NCBI GenBank assembly: GCA_024763505.1
Contig: JANTFI010000011.1
Span: 1 to 41,853, forward strand
Length of the DNA stretch: 41,853 nucleotides
Reading direction: 5' to 3'
DNA from: Gammaproteobacteria bacterium
GTDB taxonomy: Bacteria; Pseudomonadota; Gammaproteobacteria; GCA-001735895
Below the pieces are notes generated by a model. It saw only the letters and a list, made by a program, of their open reading frames with translations. It made no database searches and had not been told where the DNA came from. Shown here one piece after another: positions 1 to 9,436 of this stretch. The position numbers and the translations under genes are program-made. The first letter of the stretch is position 1; every line of letters starts with the position of its first letter.

Positions 1-477
1 ATGTAGTGCAATCCACAGCAGCATCAGATCCGTCGACAGGCTATGTAGCTGTTTTATCTGTTCGGTGTAATGGAACAGATTGTAATTGGCCAGAGGTCCC
101 GACCAGTTTTCAGCGCCATCCAATGCGATGCCACTGATGCCTATGGTCAGCAGGGTCAATATCATCAAGACAATCATCATGCCACCAGCCGGGTTGTGCC
201 CCAGATATCGTCGGCTCTGCCCGCTCAGCATCGATCGCAGGTAGCGCCAAAGCGTGACCGGACCTGTCACAAAATCGCTGAAACGAGCATGCCGTGAACC
301 TACAAACCCCCAAAGTATGCGCATCGCTACCAGCGCTATAACCGTATATCCAAACCATAAATGCGGCTGATATTGTTGCTCCTGGGTAAGCCAGGCGACC
401 GAGAAGCTTGCAACCAGAGTCCAGTGGAATACCCGGATAAATAAATCCCAAACCTTAAACTTATTGTCAGTTGTCAT
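1..477 (-). CDS. Cytochrome b561-family membrane protein, C-terminus cut by window edge
   Basis: Integral membrane b-type cytochrome that would move electrons across or within the inner membrane. The 159 visible codons start MTTDNKFKVWDLFIRVFHWT and show the b561 pattern: an early His in VFHW (about residue 18), a second His near residue 39 at the start of a hydrophobic segment, then WGFVGSRHARF and YLGHNPAGG, with further hydrophobic helices near residues 97-115 and 150 onward. These motifs match the COG3658 type of cytochrome b561. The start is supported by GGGGAG at 485-490, inside the end of the upstream VWA gene, and only three bases separate the two genes. It is therefore the last visible member of the ten-gene minus-strand operon. 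The reading frame runs off the window at base 1. Family call is firm; electron partner is unknown. Confidence 0.85.
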   Translation of the reverse strand, partial: MTTDNKFKVWDLFIRVFHWTLVASFSVAWLTQEQQYQPHLWFGYTVIALVAMRILWGFVGSRHARFSDFVTGPVTLWRYLRSMLSGQSRRYLGHNPAGGMMIVLMILTLLTIGISGIALDGAENWSGPLANYNLFHYTEQIKQLHSLSTDLMLLWIALH

Positions 478-480
478 GTC

Positions 481-2946
481 TTAATCTCCCCAGCTGTTGA
501 TGACGGTTGGTGATATTCTAAAGGTGCCAAAGCGTGAATAACTCATCAATAGCAGATAAATAATCAGGAAAAGAAATAGCCAGATCTGGCGTGTCGGCAT
601 ATTTTCTGATCCGGAAGTTATAAATTGTTGAAAGTCTTGCGGGCTGAAAGTCTTGATGGTGCTATTTTCCATACTGTTTATTAGCCAGCGGGATGGCTGA
701 GTGAAATTCATTTCCTGCCGGATATCCTGAACAATCTGAAACTGATATTGCTTTTCACCGAGGTTGAGCAGAAATTTCTCGGCTTGTGAGGGTATGAAGG
801 TCATTAAATCAAATTCTGCGTGATACCTGCCTGCCGCTATGGCTTCGAGTACTTGTGCCTGCGCCAGCGTATTTGTATGTTCAGGCGACAGACGGCGCAG
901 TGTGACCGGCTGGGATTGCCATTGATAATGGTCAGCTGCTATATCCAGATTCAGTAGCAGCTTTGTGGAATCATATTCCGGCATGATCCTAATTTGCGGG
1001 CTACTGCGATGGCTGTTGGCTAGCTCCAGCAGATAAGGCAAAACCGAAGCGCCGTTGTCACGATTCAACCATCCTCCCGGTAGAGCAAACACACGACCCG
1101 CTCCTGCTTGCCACTGAGCCAGCAAAGGATCGCCCGTTTCACTACTGACGAGTATACGGGCGTCGGGTCGAATACGGGTCAGAGCAAAACCATTTAATGG
1201 CTGCCAGTGCCAGTCATTTGATTTTGCAGTAGAGAAATTAGAAAGAGTGATCGGCGTGCTCTGTCGGTTCACCCAGTTTCTTCGGGTTTGCTCCATTGTC
1301 TGACGCAAAGAAAATTCCAGTTTTGCGCTGTTTTTTACTGGTATCAACTGGCCCTTCGACGATGCAACCAATTGCTGCAAGACCTTTGAGGGTTGCCGGT
1401 TGCCGATGACCAGGGCAATTAACTGGATGCGCTGCTGTTGCAAAAAATCGTTTATTTCAAGACTTTCGCGCTGCTTGATAATGCCATCACTGACCACGAT
1501 CAGTAATCGATTGTCAAGATCGGACTGTGACAGGGTTTCGGCCGATTTGCGGATGGCCTTGAGCAGGTCGGTAGAACCGCTTGCTCTCAGCTTGCGCGTG
1601 TTTTTAAATTCTGGAACGGCATCCAGTCTTTTTTCAAGCGGCAACAGAGTTTCGGTTTCCTGATCAAAAACCAGTAATGTGGACTCGTCTCCCGGCAGTA
1701 AAAAACGGGCGCTTTCAACTACCGCCGACAGGGCATTCTCGAGACGGCTGTGGTTCTGTGTTTGTCCATCCATGCTCCCCGATTTGTCCAGTACAAATGC
1801 AAAGGCCGCAGCACTGTGAGCCTTGGCCGGTTCAGAGATGACGGGCAGTATTTTTTCCAGCGCCGAATGTCGATAACCCCCGACGCTAAAAGCATGCTCG
1901 CCGCCATTCACGATCAGACCGAGGGCATGTTGCGTCACTTGCTGGCGTAATGATGAAACAAAAGCTGTGCTGAGTTCGCTGGCCGGGATATTATCCAGTA
2001 TGACGATATCGTAAGCGCTGAGAAAATCGCTGTTTTGGGGCAATTCTTGTGGGAGGAAAATACTTATCTTCCAGTTAGCGGATAAGCGTGCAGCCAACGC
2101 CGATCTTTTCAAACTGTTTGAGACGATTAATATTTGTGACTGGCGCGGCAACGGGCGTGCAAGCCTGCGTTGATCGAGCAATTGATTATTTTGATCCAGT
2201 AATGTCAGCGTTAATCGTTCGTCGCGGTTCGAAATTGGTAGCGGGTCAGTCAATATAACCTGCACGCCGGTGGTTGTCATGTCCGCGTTTTGACTGGATA
2301 GCAGTCGATTGGCTGAACGAAGTTCGACGATGAAGTTAGAAACCTTTTGCGCCTTGATTGCCACGCTTAACCTTGCCCGTTTGGGTGATCTCTGCCAATT
2401 GATCGATTCGATATACGCGGGTGGACGAGCAGTCGTATCGTTGCCCGGACCCTGGTAAAAAACCGTTAAACCGGGCCGGGTCAAATCCATCTGAATTTGA
2501 TCTTTCTGGTTTATGCTCTGCACGCCGTCACTGAGCAGAATAATAGCACTGTGCCGGTCGCCCGATAGGTAACCAAGCGCAGATCGTAAGCCTGCCATCA
2601 AATCGGTCGCACCGGTGTTGAGAGCGCGGGTTCTTGGCAACGGTGTGGATTGCCATTGTTTAACAGTATCACCCTGAATCTCTGTCCAGGGTATCTCCAG
2701 TTCGGCATGATCGGCAAAACGAATCAACGAGACTCGACTGCCCTCGATCAATGACTCGGCCAGCGTCAGAAATTTCTTCCACTGCTGTTGTTTGTACGGT
2801 TCGCTGATACTGGTTGAATCATCCAGCAATAACATGACATCGATTTCCTGGCTGCGGACTTTCAGGTCCGGGTTGAGCCATGCCAGAATTAAAATTAGCA
2901 AAAGTAGCAGGTAAACCGTCAGTAAGGCAGGAATCGACTTAATCAC
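481..2946 (-). CDS. Membrane-anchored protein with two VWA domains and a GATase-like middle
   Basis: An 821-residue envelope protein. A hydrophobic N-terminal helix (about residues 5-24) is followed by a first von Willebrand A domain with an intact MIDAS motif DDSTS (residues 42-46). A class I glutamine-amidotransferase-like segment follows (about 270-370, YDIVILDNIP and NGGEHAFSVGGY). A second VWA domain has DKSGS at 387-391, and a C-terminal membrane helix lies near 785-805. Two metal-dependent adhesion sites on one chain suggest protein binding, as in Bat/MoxR-associated VWA proteins. The GTG start at 2944-2946 has GGAGG at 2951-2955 and overlaps the end of the upstream BatA-like gene by 8 bases (GTGATTAA), implying translational coupling. 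Domain calls are firm; the biological target is unknown. Confidence 0.85.
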   Translation of the reverse strand: MIKSIPALLTVYLLLLLILILAWLNPDLKVRSQEIDVMLLLDDSTSISEPYKQQQWKKFLTLAESLIEGSRVSLIRFADHAELEIPWTEIQGDTVKQWQSTPLPRTRALNTGATDLMAGLRSALGYLSGDRHSAIILLSDGVQSINQKDQIQMDLTRPGLTVFYQGPGNDTTARPPAYIESINWQRSPKRARLSVAIKAQKVSNFIVELRSANRLLSSQNADMTTTGVQVILTDPLPISNRDERLTLTLLDQNNQLLDQRRLARPLPRQSQILIVSNSLKRSALAARLSANWKISIFLPQELPQNSDFLSAYDIVILDNIPASELSTAFVSSLRQQVTQHALGLIVNGGEHAFSVGGYRHSALEKILPVISEPAKAHSAAAFAFVLDKSGSMDGQTQNHSRLENALSAVVESARFLLPGDESTLLVFDQETETLLPLEKRLDAVPEFKNTRKLRASGSTDLLKAIRKSAETLSQSDLDNRLLIVVSDGIIKQRESLEINDFLQQQRIQLIALVIGNRQPSKVLQQLVASSKGQLIPVKNSAKLEFSLRQTMEQTRRNWVNRQSTPITLSNFSTAKSNDWHWQPLNGFALTRIRPDARILVSSETGDPLLAQWQAGAGRVFALPGGWLNRDNGASVLPYLLELANSHRSSPQIRIMPEYDSTKLLLNLDIAADHYQWQSQPVTLRRLSPEHTNTLAQAQVLEAIAAGRYHAEFDLMTFIPSQAEKFLLNLGEKQYQFQIVQDIRQEMNFTQPSRWLINSMENSTIKTFSPQDFQQFITSGSENMPTRQIWLFLFLIIYLLLMSYSRFGTFRISPTVINSWGD

Positions 2947-4519
2947 CTAGGCCTCCAGCTACGGCGGCTCCAATTATTAGGGGCCATAGTGCATCGATTG
3001 CCAGCAATAGAATGCTCAGGCTGATCAGGTAAGCACTAAAATCTTCAAAGCTTCGGGTTTGGAAATTGTCCGGCAGGTTCTCAGATTGCAGCGGCCGGGC
3101 AGAAATCCGGGATTCCTGCAATGGCCTTTGCTCGATCAACGGAGTATGACTGCGTAAATCCTGAGTCAGTTGATCGACCATATTTTCCAACAGCAAAGGC
3201 AAAGAGGCGCTCAGAGCCAGAGCCCGGTCATCTAGATTGAGGTAACTGCTGATCACCGCCGGGGAAGCCTGTTGTTGCAGAATCAATGCACGCTGGTCGA
3301 TGCTGAGCAGTGGCCGGCTAACCCCGGACAGTAAGGGGGCCTGTGGGTTATACGACAGGTTTTCTGGCAATGGTATTCGCTCCGAAATCAGGGGGTGGTG
3401 CCAGTGCGCCTGGGTCGTGCTGATCTTTTCGCTGACTGCCGGAAACAATCTCAGTTGCGGAATTTTTTCATTCGCGGGTTGAGTTTCGCAAGACACCGCA
3501 AAATTGGCCTGCTGTTGTTTCGGCTGCAAGCGCGGAAGCGACAGCAGCGCAGCCCTGACCGGACGATTACAAGCCGCCGAAATGCGGTAATTCAGCGGAG
3601 TCAAAGTCTTGCCTGGGTCGAGCTCGAGCTGGTTATCAAGATCGAGTTGATCGAGCGGTTGCTTGATACTGGCCGTCAATATCGACAGGTTATACAGATC
3701 CGTCTTTATCGATATCGTCTGGTGCTGTCCGGCTTCGAGTTTCAGCGATTTTTCTATCAGAATTTTATCGCCCTGGCGTAAGCTGAATTCCGCATCTAAT
3801 GTTTGTGAACCGGTATTGTCAACTCGTGCCATCACGATGATCAGATTGTCGTCTTGCAGGCTCGGGCGCAGGCTTAAACGGGTCAGAGTCAGGTTGCGAT
3901 TGTTTTTTTCGTTTTCGACCAGGACGACCATGTTGTTTTTTTTCGCCCATTGATTGATGGCCGGATCGCTGGCATCGGTGACCAGCAGTTGCAGGAAGTT
4001 GTCCGGTTGAGCCGATACAGGCAGGCTTGCCGGACCTGTGCTTGCCGAACGTATCCATTGCTGCAGTGCGGTCAACCAGTGCTCGCGCAGGTCGGCATTC
4101 AGTTGCAGTGCCCGGTACGGTTGTGACAAGGATCGAACCTCAACGGATTCGGGCGACAGCTTTTTCAGTACTTCATCGAGTCGCTGCAAGCCCCGGTCGA
4201 TACGGGTTTTCTGTTGCGAACGGGCAAACATACTGATCGACAGATCCAGCCACAGCCGTATTGATGGCGGGCTGGAATGTATCCAGCCGGGTGTCGCTAG
4301 GGCAAGAACAATCAGTGTGCAAATCAATGCGCGCAATAACCAGCGCTTATCCGTTTTGGCTGATTTTTCACTTTGTTGCTGCGATGCTACCAGCGGACGC
4401 CACAACAGGATGCTGGCGACTGCAGCCCGTTTTCTGCGCGGATAGTAACGGTGCAGCCAATAGATCAATGGCAACAGCCACAGTAGCCAAAGCCAGCCGG
4501 GTGATTGCAGACTGATCAT
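2939..4519 (-). CDS. BatA-like protein (aerotolerance-type N-terminus plus VWA domain)
   Basis: A 526-residue inner-membrane protein. The N-terminus PGWLWLLWLLPLIYWLHRYY followed by a basic stretch is typical of the BatA/aerotolerance regulator N-terminal domain. A second membrane segment lies at about 60-80, and a VWA-like domain begins at LWLDLSISM, with a MIDAS-type D92-x-S94-x-S96. A long extracytoplasmic region of beta-rich character follows, and a final hydrophobic helix sits near 500-520. The start codon overlaps the stop of the DUF58 gene by ATGA. In MoxR-associated loci such proteins act with a MoxR ATPase and DUF58 partner; here that partnership is inferred from gene order. The exact role is not established. 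Confidence 0.8.
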   Translation of the reverse strand: MISLQSPGWLWLLWLLPLIYWLHRYYPRRKRAAVASILLWRPLVASQQQSEKSAKTDKRWLLRALICTLIVLALATPGWIHSSPPSIRLWLDLSISMFARSQQKTRIDRGLQRLDEVLKKLSPESVEVRSLSQPYRALQLNADLREHWLTALQQWIRSASTGPASLPVSAQPDNFLQLLVTDASDPAINQWAKKNNMVVLVENEKNNRNLTLTRLSLRPSLQDDNLIIVMARVDNTGSQTLDAEFSLRQGDKILIEKSLKLEAGQHQTISIKTDLYNLSILTASIKQPLDQLDLDNQLELDPGKTLTPLNYRISAACNRPVRAALLSLPRLQPKQQQANFAVSCETQPANEKIPQLRLFPAVSEKISTTQAHWHHPLISERIPLPENLSYNPQAPLLSGVSRPLLSIDQRALILQQQASPAVISSYLNLDDRALALSASLPLLLENMVDQLTQDLRSHTPLIEQRPLQESRISARPLQSENLPDNFQTRSFEDFSAYLISLSILLLAIDALWPLIIGAAVAGGLGD

Positions 4520-5403
4520 GGCTGATAACCGGGTATCAGGTGGCAGAGCAGGGTTTGTTGCCAGCCCCTGTCGGCTGGTTGACAGGAATAACGAATTTGC
4601 TGTGCCTGACAGAACCCGGCCAGTGCGCGGGCATGGCGCTGTGACTGGTGTTTTGGCAACAGCCGAAGTGAATCATGGAACTGGATATCGATGGTTTCTG
4701 CTGTTTCAACATCCTGCAACTGCATAGCACCAAATGTTGGCCACTGGCTGTCCTTTTGCGAATAGATTTGCATAGCTTGCATGCGGTTACTCACTTTGGC
4801 CAGCCTCTGCAAGTCGCGTTGCATGGATTGTTGATCGATCAGAAAGTCACTGATGATGAACAGGCTGCTGTTGCGCTTGAGCGCGGGCAGGCAACAAATC
4901 GGCTGACTGTCGCCACCGCGAGTGGCCGGCTGTTGCCGGGCCAATAACTGCAGAATCTGGTTGTAATGCAAATGACCACGGCCAAGTGCAATCTGGTCTT
5001 CGATGCGCTGGTTGAATAACACCAGGCTGACCCGGTTATCATGCTGCAACAGGAGATAAGCCAGAGCGGCGGTGCACTGCAGGGACAGCGACCACTTGTC
5101 GGCCTGATGGGTCATCATCGAGGCGCTGCTATCGAGCAGGATGGTCCAGTCACTGGAGGCTTCCGTGCTATAGCGCCGCACCTGAGGTTGCTGACAACGC
5201 GCACTGGCGCGCCAGTCAATGCTGCGCCAGTCGTCAGCATGGTTCCAGGCGCGATATTCGATGAATTCGATGCCGCTACCCGCGGCGCGGTTCACCGGTT
5301 TATGTCCGCCATCATGGCTCCAGTCACTATTCAGCCAGCGAGCGGTGATGCGGGACAGCGCAAGCAGGGCGTCTTCGCGGATGGCGCTGAGCGGGGAAGA
5401 CAT
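4516..5403 (-). CDS. DUF58 domain protein (VWA-like), MoxR partner
   Basis: A 295-residue cytoplasmic protein of the DUF58 family. The hallmark block GSGIEFIEYRAWNHADDWR followed by SIDWRASAR lies at about residues 42-68, and a VWA-like MIDAS motif LLDSSASM (D91-x-S93-x-S95) follows. The start chosen is the ATG at 5401-5403, which overlaps the stop of the MoxR gene by ATGA. The frame stays open to 5721, but that extension lies wholly inside the MoxR gene and has no family character. DUF58 proteins almost always sit beside a MoxR ATPase and are thought to be its partners. Nothing visible shows an enzymatic activity. Confidence 0.9.
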   Translation of the reverse strand: MSSPLSAIREDALLALSRITARWLNSDWSHDGGHKPVNRAAGSGIEFIEYRAWNHADDWRSIDWRASARCQQPQVRRYSTEASSDWTILLDSSASMMTHQADKWSLSLQCTAALAYLLLQHDNRVSLVLFNQRIEDQIALGRGHLHYNQILQLLARQQPATRGGDSQPICCLPALKRNSSLFIISDFLIDQQSMQRDLQRLAKVSNRMQAMQIYSQKDSQWPTFGAMQLQDVETAETIDIQFHDSLRLLPKHQSQRHARALAGFCQAQQIRYSCQPADRGWQQTLLCHLIPGYQP

Positions 5404-6386
5404 CAGCCCACCTGTTGCCAGTCGGCAATGATTTGCTGCAGTAATTCGTCGATCGACAGCGACGACAACTCTGCCTCGATGCTTAATAACACGCGATGAC
5501 GTAACACCGGCAATGCCTGCGCGGCGATGTCTTCGATATCGACTTGCAGTCGTCCCTTCATCAAAGCGTGCACGCGTGCCAGCCGAACCAGAGCCTGCAA
5601 GGCGCGCGGGCTGGCGCCCACCTTGAAATGACGGTTGCCGGCATGGCCATCCGGCTGGGTCATCAGAATTAGCCGGATCGCAGACTGTTTGATGTGATCG
5701 CTGACGATAATATGCTGGCAAAGCGCACTGATCTGTTGCAGGCGTGTCAATGAGAGCTGCGGCTCGATCCGGTTGGCCGGCTCTTGATCGAGAGTCAGGT
5801 TAAGCAATTCGAACAAGGCATCGTGGTCAGGATAGGTCACCGACAGCTTGACCATGAAGCGGTCCAGCTGGGCTTCCGGCAATGGATACGTGCCCTCGAT
5901 CTCGATCGGGTTTTGCGTGGCCAGCAGCCAGAATGGCGATGGCAGGGGATGGCTTTTACCGCGATAGGTGACGTGTTTTTCCTGCATGGCTTCGAGCAAT
6001 GCAGACTGGGTTTTCGGGCTGGCGCGATTGATTTCATCGACCAGCAGCAGCGTGGAAAACACCGGCCCCGGTTGAAACACCAGTTGCGGGTCGGCGCTGT
6101 CGGCGGATACCGGCATGTCGCTGCCGGTGATATCGGCCGGCATCAAGTCGGGGGTGCACTGGATGCGTGAAAAATCCAGACCGCAGTAATTCGCCAGAGC
6201 TTTGACCAGTTGGGTCTTGCCCATACCCGGCAAGCCTTCGAGCAGGATATGCCCCTGTGCGAACAAGGCCACCACCAGTTGGCGAGTCAATGCCTGCTGT
6301 CCGGTAATGGTCTGGTCGAGCTGGCTGATCATATTGTTGATGTCTTGCCCAGCTTCGCTGAAGTCTTGTTCTTGCAGTTTTTCCAT
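5403..6386 (-). CDS. MoxR-family AAA+ ATPase
   Basis: A 327-residue AAA+ ATPase. Walker A is GLPGMGKT (residues 51-58), Walker B is LLLVDEIN (113-120), and the family signature RASPKTQSALLEAMQE follows. Further conserved blocks are FWLLATQNPIEIEGTYPLPE (sensor 1 region) and GASPRALQALVRLARVHAL (sensor 2/lid). MoxR ATPases act as chaperone-like remodelers that help assemble or activate protein complexes, usually with VWA proteins encoded next door, as here. The gene starts at ATG 6384-6386, one base after the stop of the upstream gene. Its place in the middle of the operon, just before DUF58 and two VWA genes, fits the MoxR-proper type of locus. The client is unknown; the cytochrome b561 or the secreted proteins of the operon are candidates by inference only. 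Confidence 0.93.
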   Translation of the reverse strand: MEKLQEQDFSEAGQDINNMISQLDQTITGQQALTRQLVVALFAQGHILLEGLPGMGKTQLVKALANYCGLDFSRIQCTPDLMPADITGSDMPVSADSADPQLVFQPGPVFSTLLLVDEINRASPKTQSALLEAMQEKHVTYRGKSHPLPSPFWLLATQNPIEIEGTYPLPEAQLDRFMVKLSVTYPDHDALFELLNLTLDQEPANRIEPQLSLTRLQQISALCQHIIVSDHIKQSAIRLILMTQPDGHAGNRHFKVGASPRALQALVRLARVHALMKGRLQVDIEDIAAQALPVLRHRVLLSIEAELSSLSIDELLQQIIADWQQVG

Positions 6387-6387
6387 C

Positions 6388-7512
6388 TCAGGGTTCCGTC
6401 AGGGTATTTAATTGTTTGAAGTAGGATGCGACTCGCACTCGTTGTCGTGGCGATATTTGCATGCCGGCATCGCTGAGTTTAGATTCAGTGAGTTTACCCA
6501 GTTGTTGGGCGGGGACATGTCCAGCATTTGCAATGTCAGGATTTTGCTGTCCGGGCAGGGATTGATCGTAAGCGGCCGATTGTCCACGGATTTCGGTGGT
6601 GATGGCTTGTCGCGGGGCTTTCGAGTTGATCAAAAGCCGGGCGGTCTTACGTGACCCGCTATAGTTTTCGACATCACTTGCCAGCGTGGATTTGGCGCGG
6701 CTGAAGCGCGAGTCATGCGAAAAATTCGCTATTACCGCGCGGTCGATTTCAGGACTCGCCTGCTCCTGGCTCGCTGGTGTTTGCAATAATCTTGTGCGTT
6801 GTCCCGAAGTCGTTTTGTCAGCGCGGCTTGGCCTGGAAGCCGATGGGGCTGACGGTGAGGCCTCATCTGTCGATGGCTGACGGCGACTTGCCAGCGCGGC
6901 TTGGTGCATGATCTGGCCAAGTTCGGGCCTAGGCTCGAGTTTTGCATTCGCCTGTACGGAATCCTGGGCTACTGCGAGCGGATTCGGGCGGGTCGGCTGG
7001 TTTTCGCTTGCCAGCAACAGTATCCAGGACAGGCTGAGTGCCAGAAGCGTCAGCGCGATAAAGCCCGGTGGGCGATTCTTGCCCCTGCTCTTCGTAACTT
7101 GTGGCCACATTTGCTGCCACTGCGGCAACTGTTGGCGGGCGCGTTGCAGCAACAGGGTCTGCACGGGGTCGATTTTTGGTTGTAACAACAGTTCACTCGC
7201 CGCAATCAACAGACTGTGCGCCTGCAAACTCTGGTCAAGATCGATATAGCTTTGCTGCAGGGAGGGGCGTTCTTGCCATAGGCGCCAGCCCAGCCACAAC
7301 AACAGGATGGCCAGACTCCACAGGGTTGACCAGAGCGGCGAAAAAACCGGGAACAGCCAGTACGTCAGTGCCAGCAAAAAGACCAGTATGCTGGCTGCCA
7401 CGATCACAGGATTGAATTTTGACAGTGCTGCCTGTTTCCACATCCAGCGGCGGTGTTGCCCGATAAATTGCCGCAACGGCCTTGTCTGATCGGGAAGGGT
7501 TACTGAATCCAC
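6388..7512 (-). CDS. Membrane protein with long low-complexity tail, family not recognised
   Basis: About 374 residues if the GTG at 7510-7512 is the start. That start has a perfect AGGAGG at 7523-7528 (10-base gap) and overlaps the TAA of the upstream gene. The frame also opens at ATG 7539, but that ATG lies upstream of the ribosome site. Two hydrophobic helices lie early (FNPVIVAASILVFLLALTYW and a second after SPLWST), then a cytoplasmic-looking segment rich in Gln and Arg, then a third helix (FIALTLLALSLSWILLLA). A long Ser/Pro/Arg/Gln-rich tail without clear domains follows. The early helix pair recalls DUF4175-like proteins, but I cannot confirm this. It lies between the polytopic small protein and MoxR and probably anchors part of the complex. 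Confidence 0.7.
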   Translation of the reverse strand: MDSVTLPDQTRPLRQFIGQHRRWMWKQAALSKFNPVIVAASILVFLLALTYWLFPVFSPLWSTLWSLAILLLWLGWRLWQERPSLQQSYIDLDQSLQAHSLLIAASELLLQPKIDPVQTLLLQRARQQLPQWQQMWPQVTKSRGKNRPPGFIALTLLALSLSWILLLASENQPTRPNPLAVAQDSVQANAKLEPRPELGQIMHQAALASRRQPSTDEASPSAPSASRPSRADKTTSGQRTRLLQTPASQEQASPEIDRAVIANFSHDSRFSRAKSTLASDVENYSGSRKTARLLINSKAPRQAITTEIRGQSAAYDQSLPGQQNPDIANAGHVPAQQLGKLTESKLSDAGMQISPRQRVRVASYFKQLNTLTEP

Positions 7513-7955
7513 GGCCGCCAGACCTCCTGATAATTCCACAAGCCGACCACCAGCAGCGCCAGCGCACTTCGGCTGACCAGTGGCATTGGGTAACGCCTTG
7601 TTGCCAGTGACATCAATATCAGCAGCACAGCCAGCAGGGCCAACAACATATACGCCCGGAGTATGTGGTCAGCGGCGTATCCAGCCAGCCACAGCAACAG
7701 CCATAGCGGTAATGGCGTGAGCAGGCATTGCAGCATCAGCATCAATTCGCTGGCCGGTTTATCCCCGGCCTCGGCCGCGATCAACAGCATGATTCCCATC
7801 TGCCCGATCAGGCTGAACAACGCGGCGCCGGGCAGTAGAGGTGCAATCGCTTGCGGATGCCATTCGGCCTGCCACAGTGAGGCCAATAGCCAGCAAAATA
7901 GCGAGATCAGGTAAAGCAACTGCAGTTGCAGGTTTTTGCAGTAGAGCGACTTCAT
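7500..7955 (-). CDS. Small polytopic membrane protein, unknown
   Basis: A 151-residue, very Leu-rich protein with about five hydrophobic helices: near residues 8-28, 38-62, 72-92, 98-116 and 128-142. It ends in the Trp-rich WNYQEVWRPWIQ. No family motif is recognised. Its ATG overlaps the stop of the upstream gene by ATGA, and its own stop overlaps the start of the next gene, so it is fully embedded in the operon. The combination of short length, many helices and tight coupling suggests a membrane scaffold subunit. That is inference. Confidence 0.7.
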   Translation of the reverse strand: MKSLYCKNLQLQLLYLISLFCWLLASLWQAEWHPQAIAPLLPGAALFSLIGQMGIMLLIAAEAGDKPASELMLMLQCLLTPLPLWLLLWLAGYAADHILRAYMLLALLAVLLILMSLATRRYPMPLVSRSALALLVVGLWNYQEVWRPWIQ

Positions 7956-9424
7956 CGTGGGCGCTCGGCGATGCGAATGACTTGCCAGCCCTTGTCGACC
8001 GGGTTTTGACCCAACGGAATCAAAATGGCTGGTTCGTTATCTTTCAGACGTTGGCTCAGAAGGGTTTCAGCGGCTGACTGCAGGGGTTGCTGCGCGCCTG
8101 TTTCCGGTTGCCAGTGACGGATATTTTTCGCGGGCGTGATCGGGTAGCTGGCGCCGCGCCAGATCAGCCGACTGTTTTCAGCCAGACTGTCGGTTGCCCA
8201 GTCCACGCGCGGCTTGTCATTTGCCATGCTCAGACTGATCGGAGCCGCAACCGGCGAGGTCGAATCCAGCGTGATCAGTTGGCGGGCGAGCAGTGTGCTG
8301 AACCCCGCGAGGGTCAGGGTGGGGCTGGATGAATCGCTGTCGCTGAAACGACGGGTTGTTTGATGCGGCAAATCGGCAGCGGCATAAAGGCGATGATCCG
8401 CCGGATATCGGAACTGATAGTCACCACGGCGATTTCCGCCGGCAATTATAAGTTGTCGGTTACGACTGACCGGATCGCCAGAGTCGGCTTCCCGCCATTC
8501 GATGCGTTGCAGATTGGCCTCGCCGCTCCACCACAGCCAGGCTGCGATCACAAAGATCAGCGCAAGCCACAGGTTGTAGCGCAGCACGTATTTGGATTTT
8601 GAAATCAGCAGTAGCAGCAGGACATACAGCAGAAAAAACCAGAGCAGCCCAGTTAATACCGAGGATTTCTGTTGTTGCTGATTCAAAGCCAGCAAGGTGG
8701 GTGCAGCAGGTAGATCCAGCGGGCGGCGGGCCTGCAATCTGGCCAATTGTTGTGGCAGGTCTGGCAGTTCGGATACCGCGTCGATCTGTCTGCCCTGACA
8801 TCCGGCCCGGCTTTTCAGGGCTTCCAACAATTGAGGCTCGGCACCGAAAACCAGCAAGCTCTGGCAGCGACCGATGAAATCCGCCAGAGCACGATACTGC
8901 GGGTCATTCAGCCGTAACAGCGATTGTTTATCGATCAGCAGCGTCGATACTGGGTCGTAACCCTGCGCGGTATGCGGCAGGCTTGATGTGCCGGCAAAGA
9001 CTTTCCAGTCCTTGATGTCTTGCTGCCGGATAGACAGAGGCAATTCCGCTAACAGTCGTTGTTCCAGCCAGATTGCCGGGCTGGCCCGATATTGAAATTG
9101 CAGGGTTTTCCGGGCCAGATCAACTTCAGCCTGACCGATGGCAATGTCGACCTCCGGGGTCGGTCTAACCGCTATCCAGCGCTCGATGGTTTGCCCTTGC
9201 GCCAGCGCCAGGGGGTAAAGGCTCAAGCCATTCAGGTCGCGGACTTGTAACCGCGCGCTGACCGGTTGGCGGGCCGTGATGCGTATCCGCAATTCACTGT
9301 ATCGACCTTTCACAACGCCCGGACCCAGCGGGGAGGTGATCTCCATCTGCAATGCGGCGTTAGCCGAGGCTTGACTGTGTAGCATCAGCAACAGAATCAA
9401 AAGCGCGCCGGGCCAACGGGAAAT
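7952..9424 (-). CDS. Secreted/membrane-anchored protein with GATase-like and beta domains; probable non-canonical start
   Basis: About 490 residues. A signal-peptide-like N-terminus leads into a beta-rich domain (ITSPLGPGVVKGRYSELRIR). A Rossmann-like segment (ALADFIGRCQSLLVFGAEPQ) resembles the GATase-like region of the double-VWA protein. Two membrane helices follow (about residues 255-300, LLWFFLLYVLLLLLISKSK and LWLALIFVIAAWLWW), then a C-terminal extracytoplasmic domain. The start is unusual. A perfect AGGAGG at 9433-9438 is followed by no ATG, GTG or TTG at normal spacing. The codons at 5 and 8 bases are CTG (9425-9427) and ATT (9422-9424). Reading from ATT gives an N-terminus ISRWPGALLILLLMLHSQAS, a good signal peptide with an Arg. 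The first ordinary start, TTG at 9398-9400, lies 32 bases from AGGAGG and loses the basic residue. I annotate ATT; CTG or TTG remain possible. Confidence 0.72.
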   Translation of the reverse strand: MSRWPGALLILLLMLHSQASANAALQMEITSPLGPGVVKGRYSELRIRITARQPVSARLQVRDLNGLSLYPLALAQGQTIERWIAVRPTPEVDIAIGQAEVDLARKTLQFQYRASPAIWLEQRLLAELPLSIRQQDIKDWKVFAGTSSLPHTAQGYDPVSTLLIDKQSLLRLNDPQYRALADFIGRCQSLLVFGAEPQLLEALKSRAGCQGRQIDAVSELPDLPQQLARLQARRPLDLPAAPTLLALNQQQQKSSVLTGLLWFFLLYVLLLLLISKSKYVLRYNLWLALIFVIAAWLWWSGEANLQRIEWREADSGDPVSRNRQLIIAGGNRRGDYQFRYPADHRLYAAADLPHQTTRRFSDSDSSSPTLTLAGFSTLLARQLITLDSTSPVAAPISLSMANDKPRVDWATDSLAENSRLIWRGASYPITPAKNIRHWQPETGAQQPLQSAAETLLSQRLKDNEPAILIPLGQNPVDKGWQVIRIAERPR

Positions 9425-9436
9425 CAGGGTCGCCTC

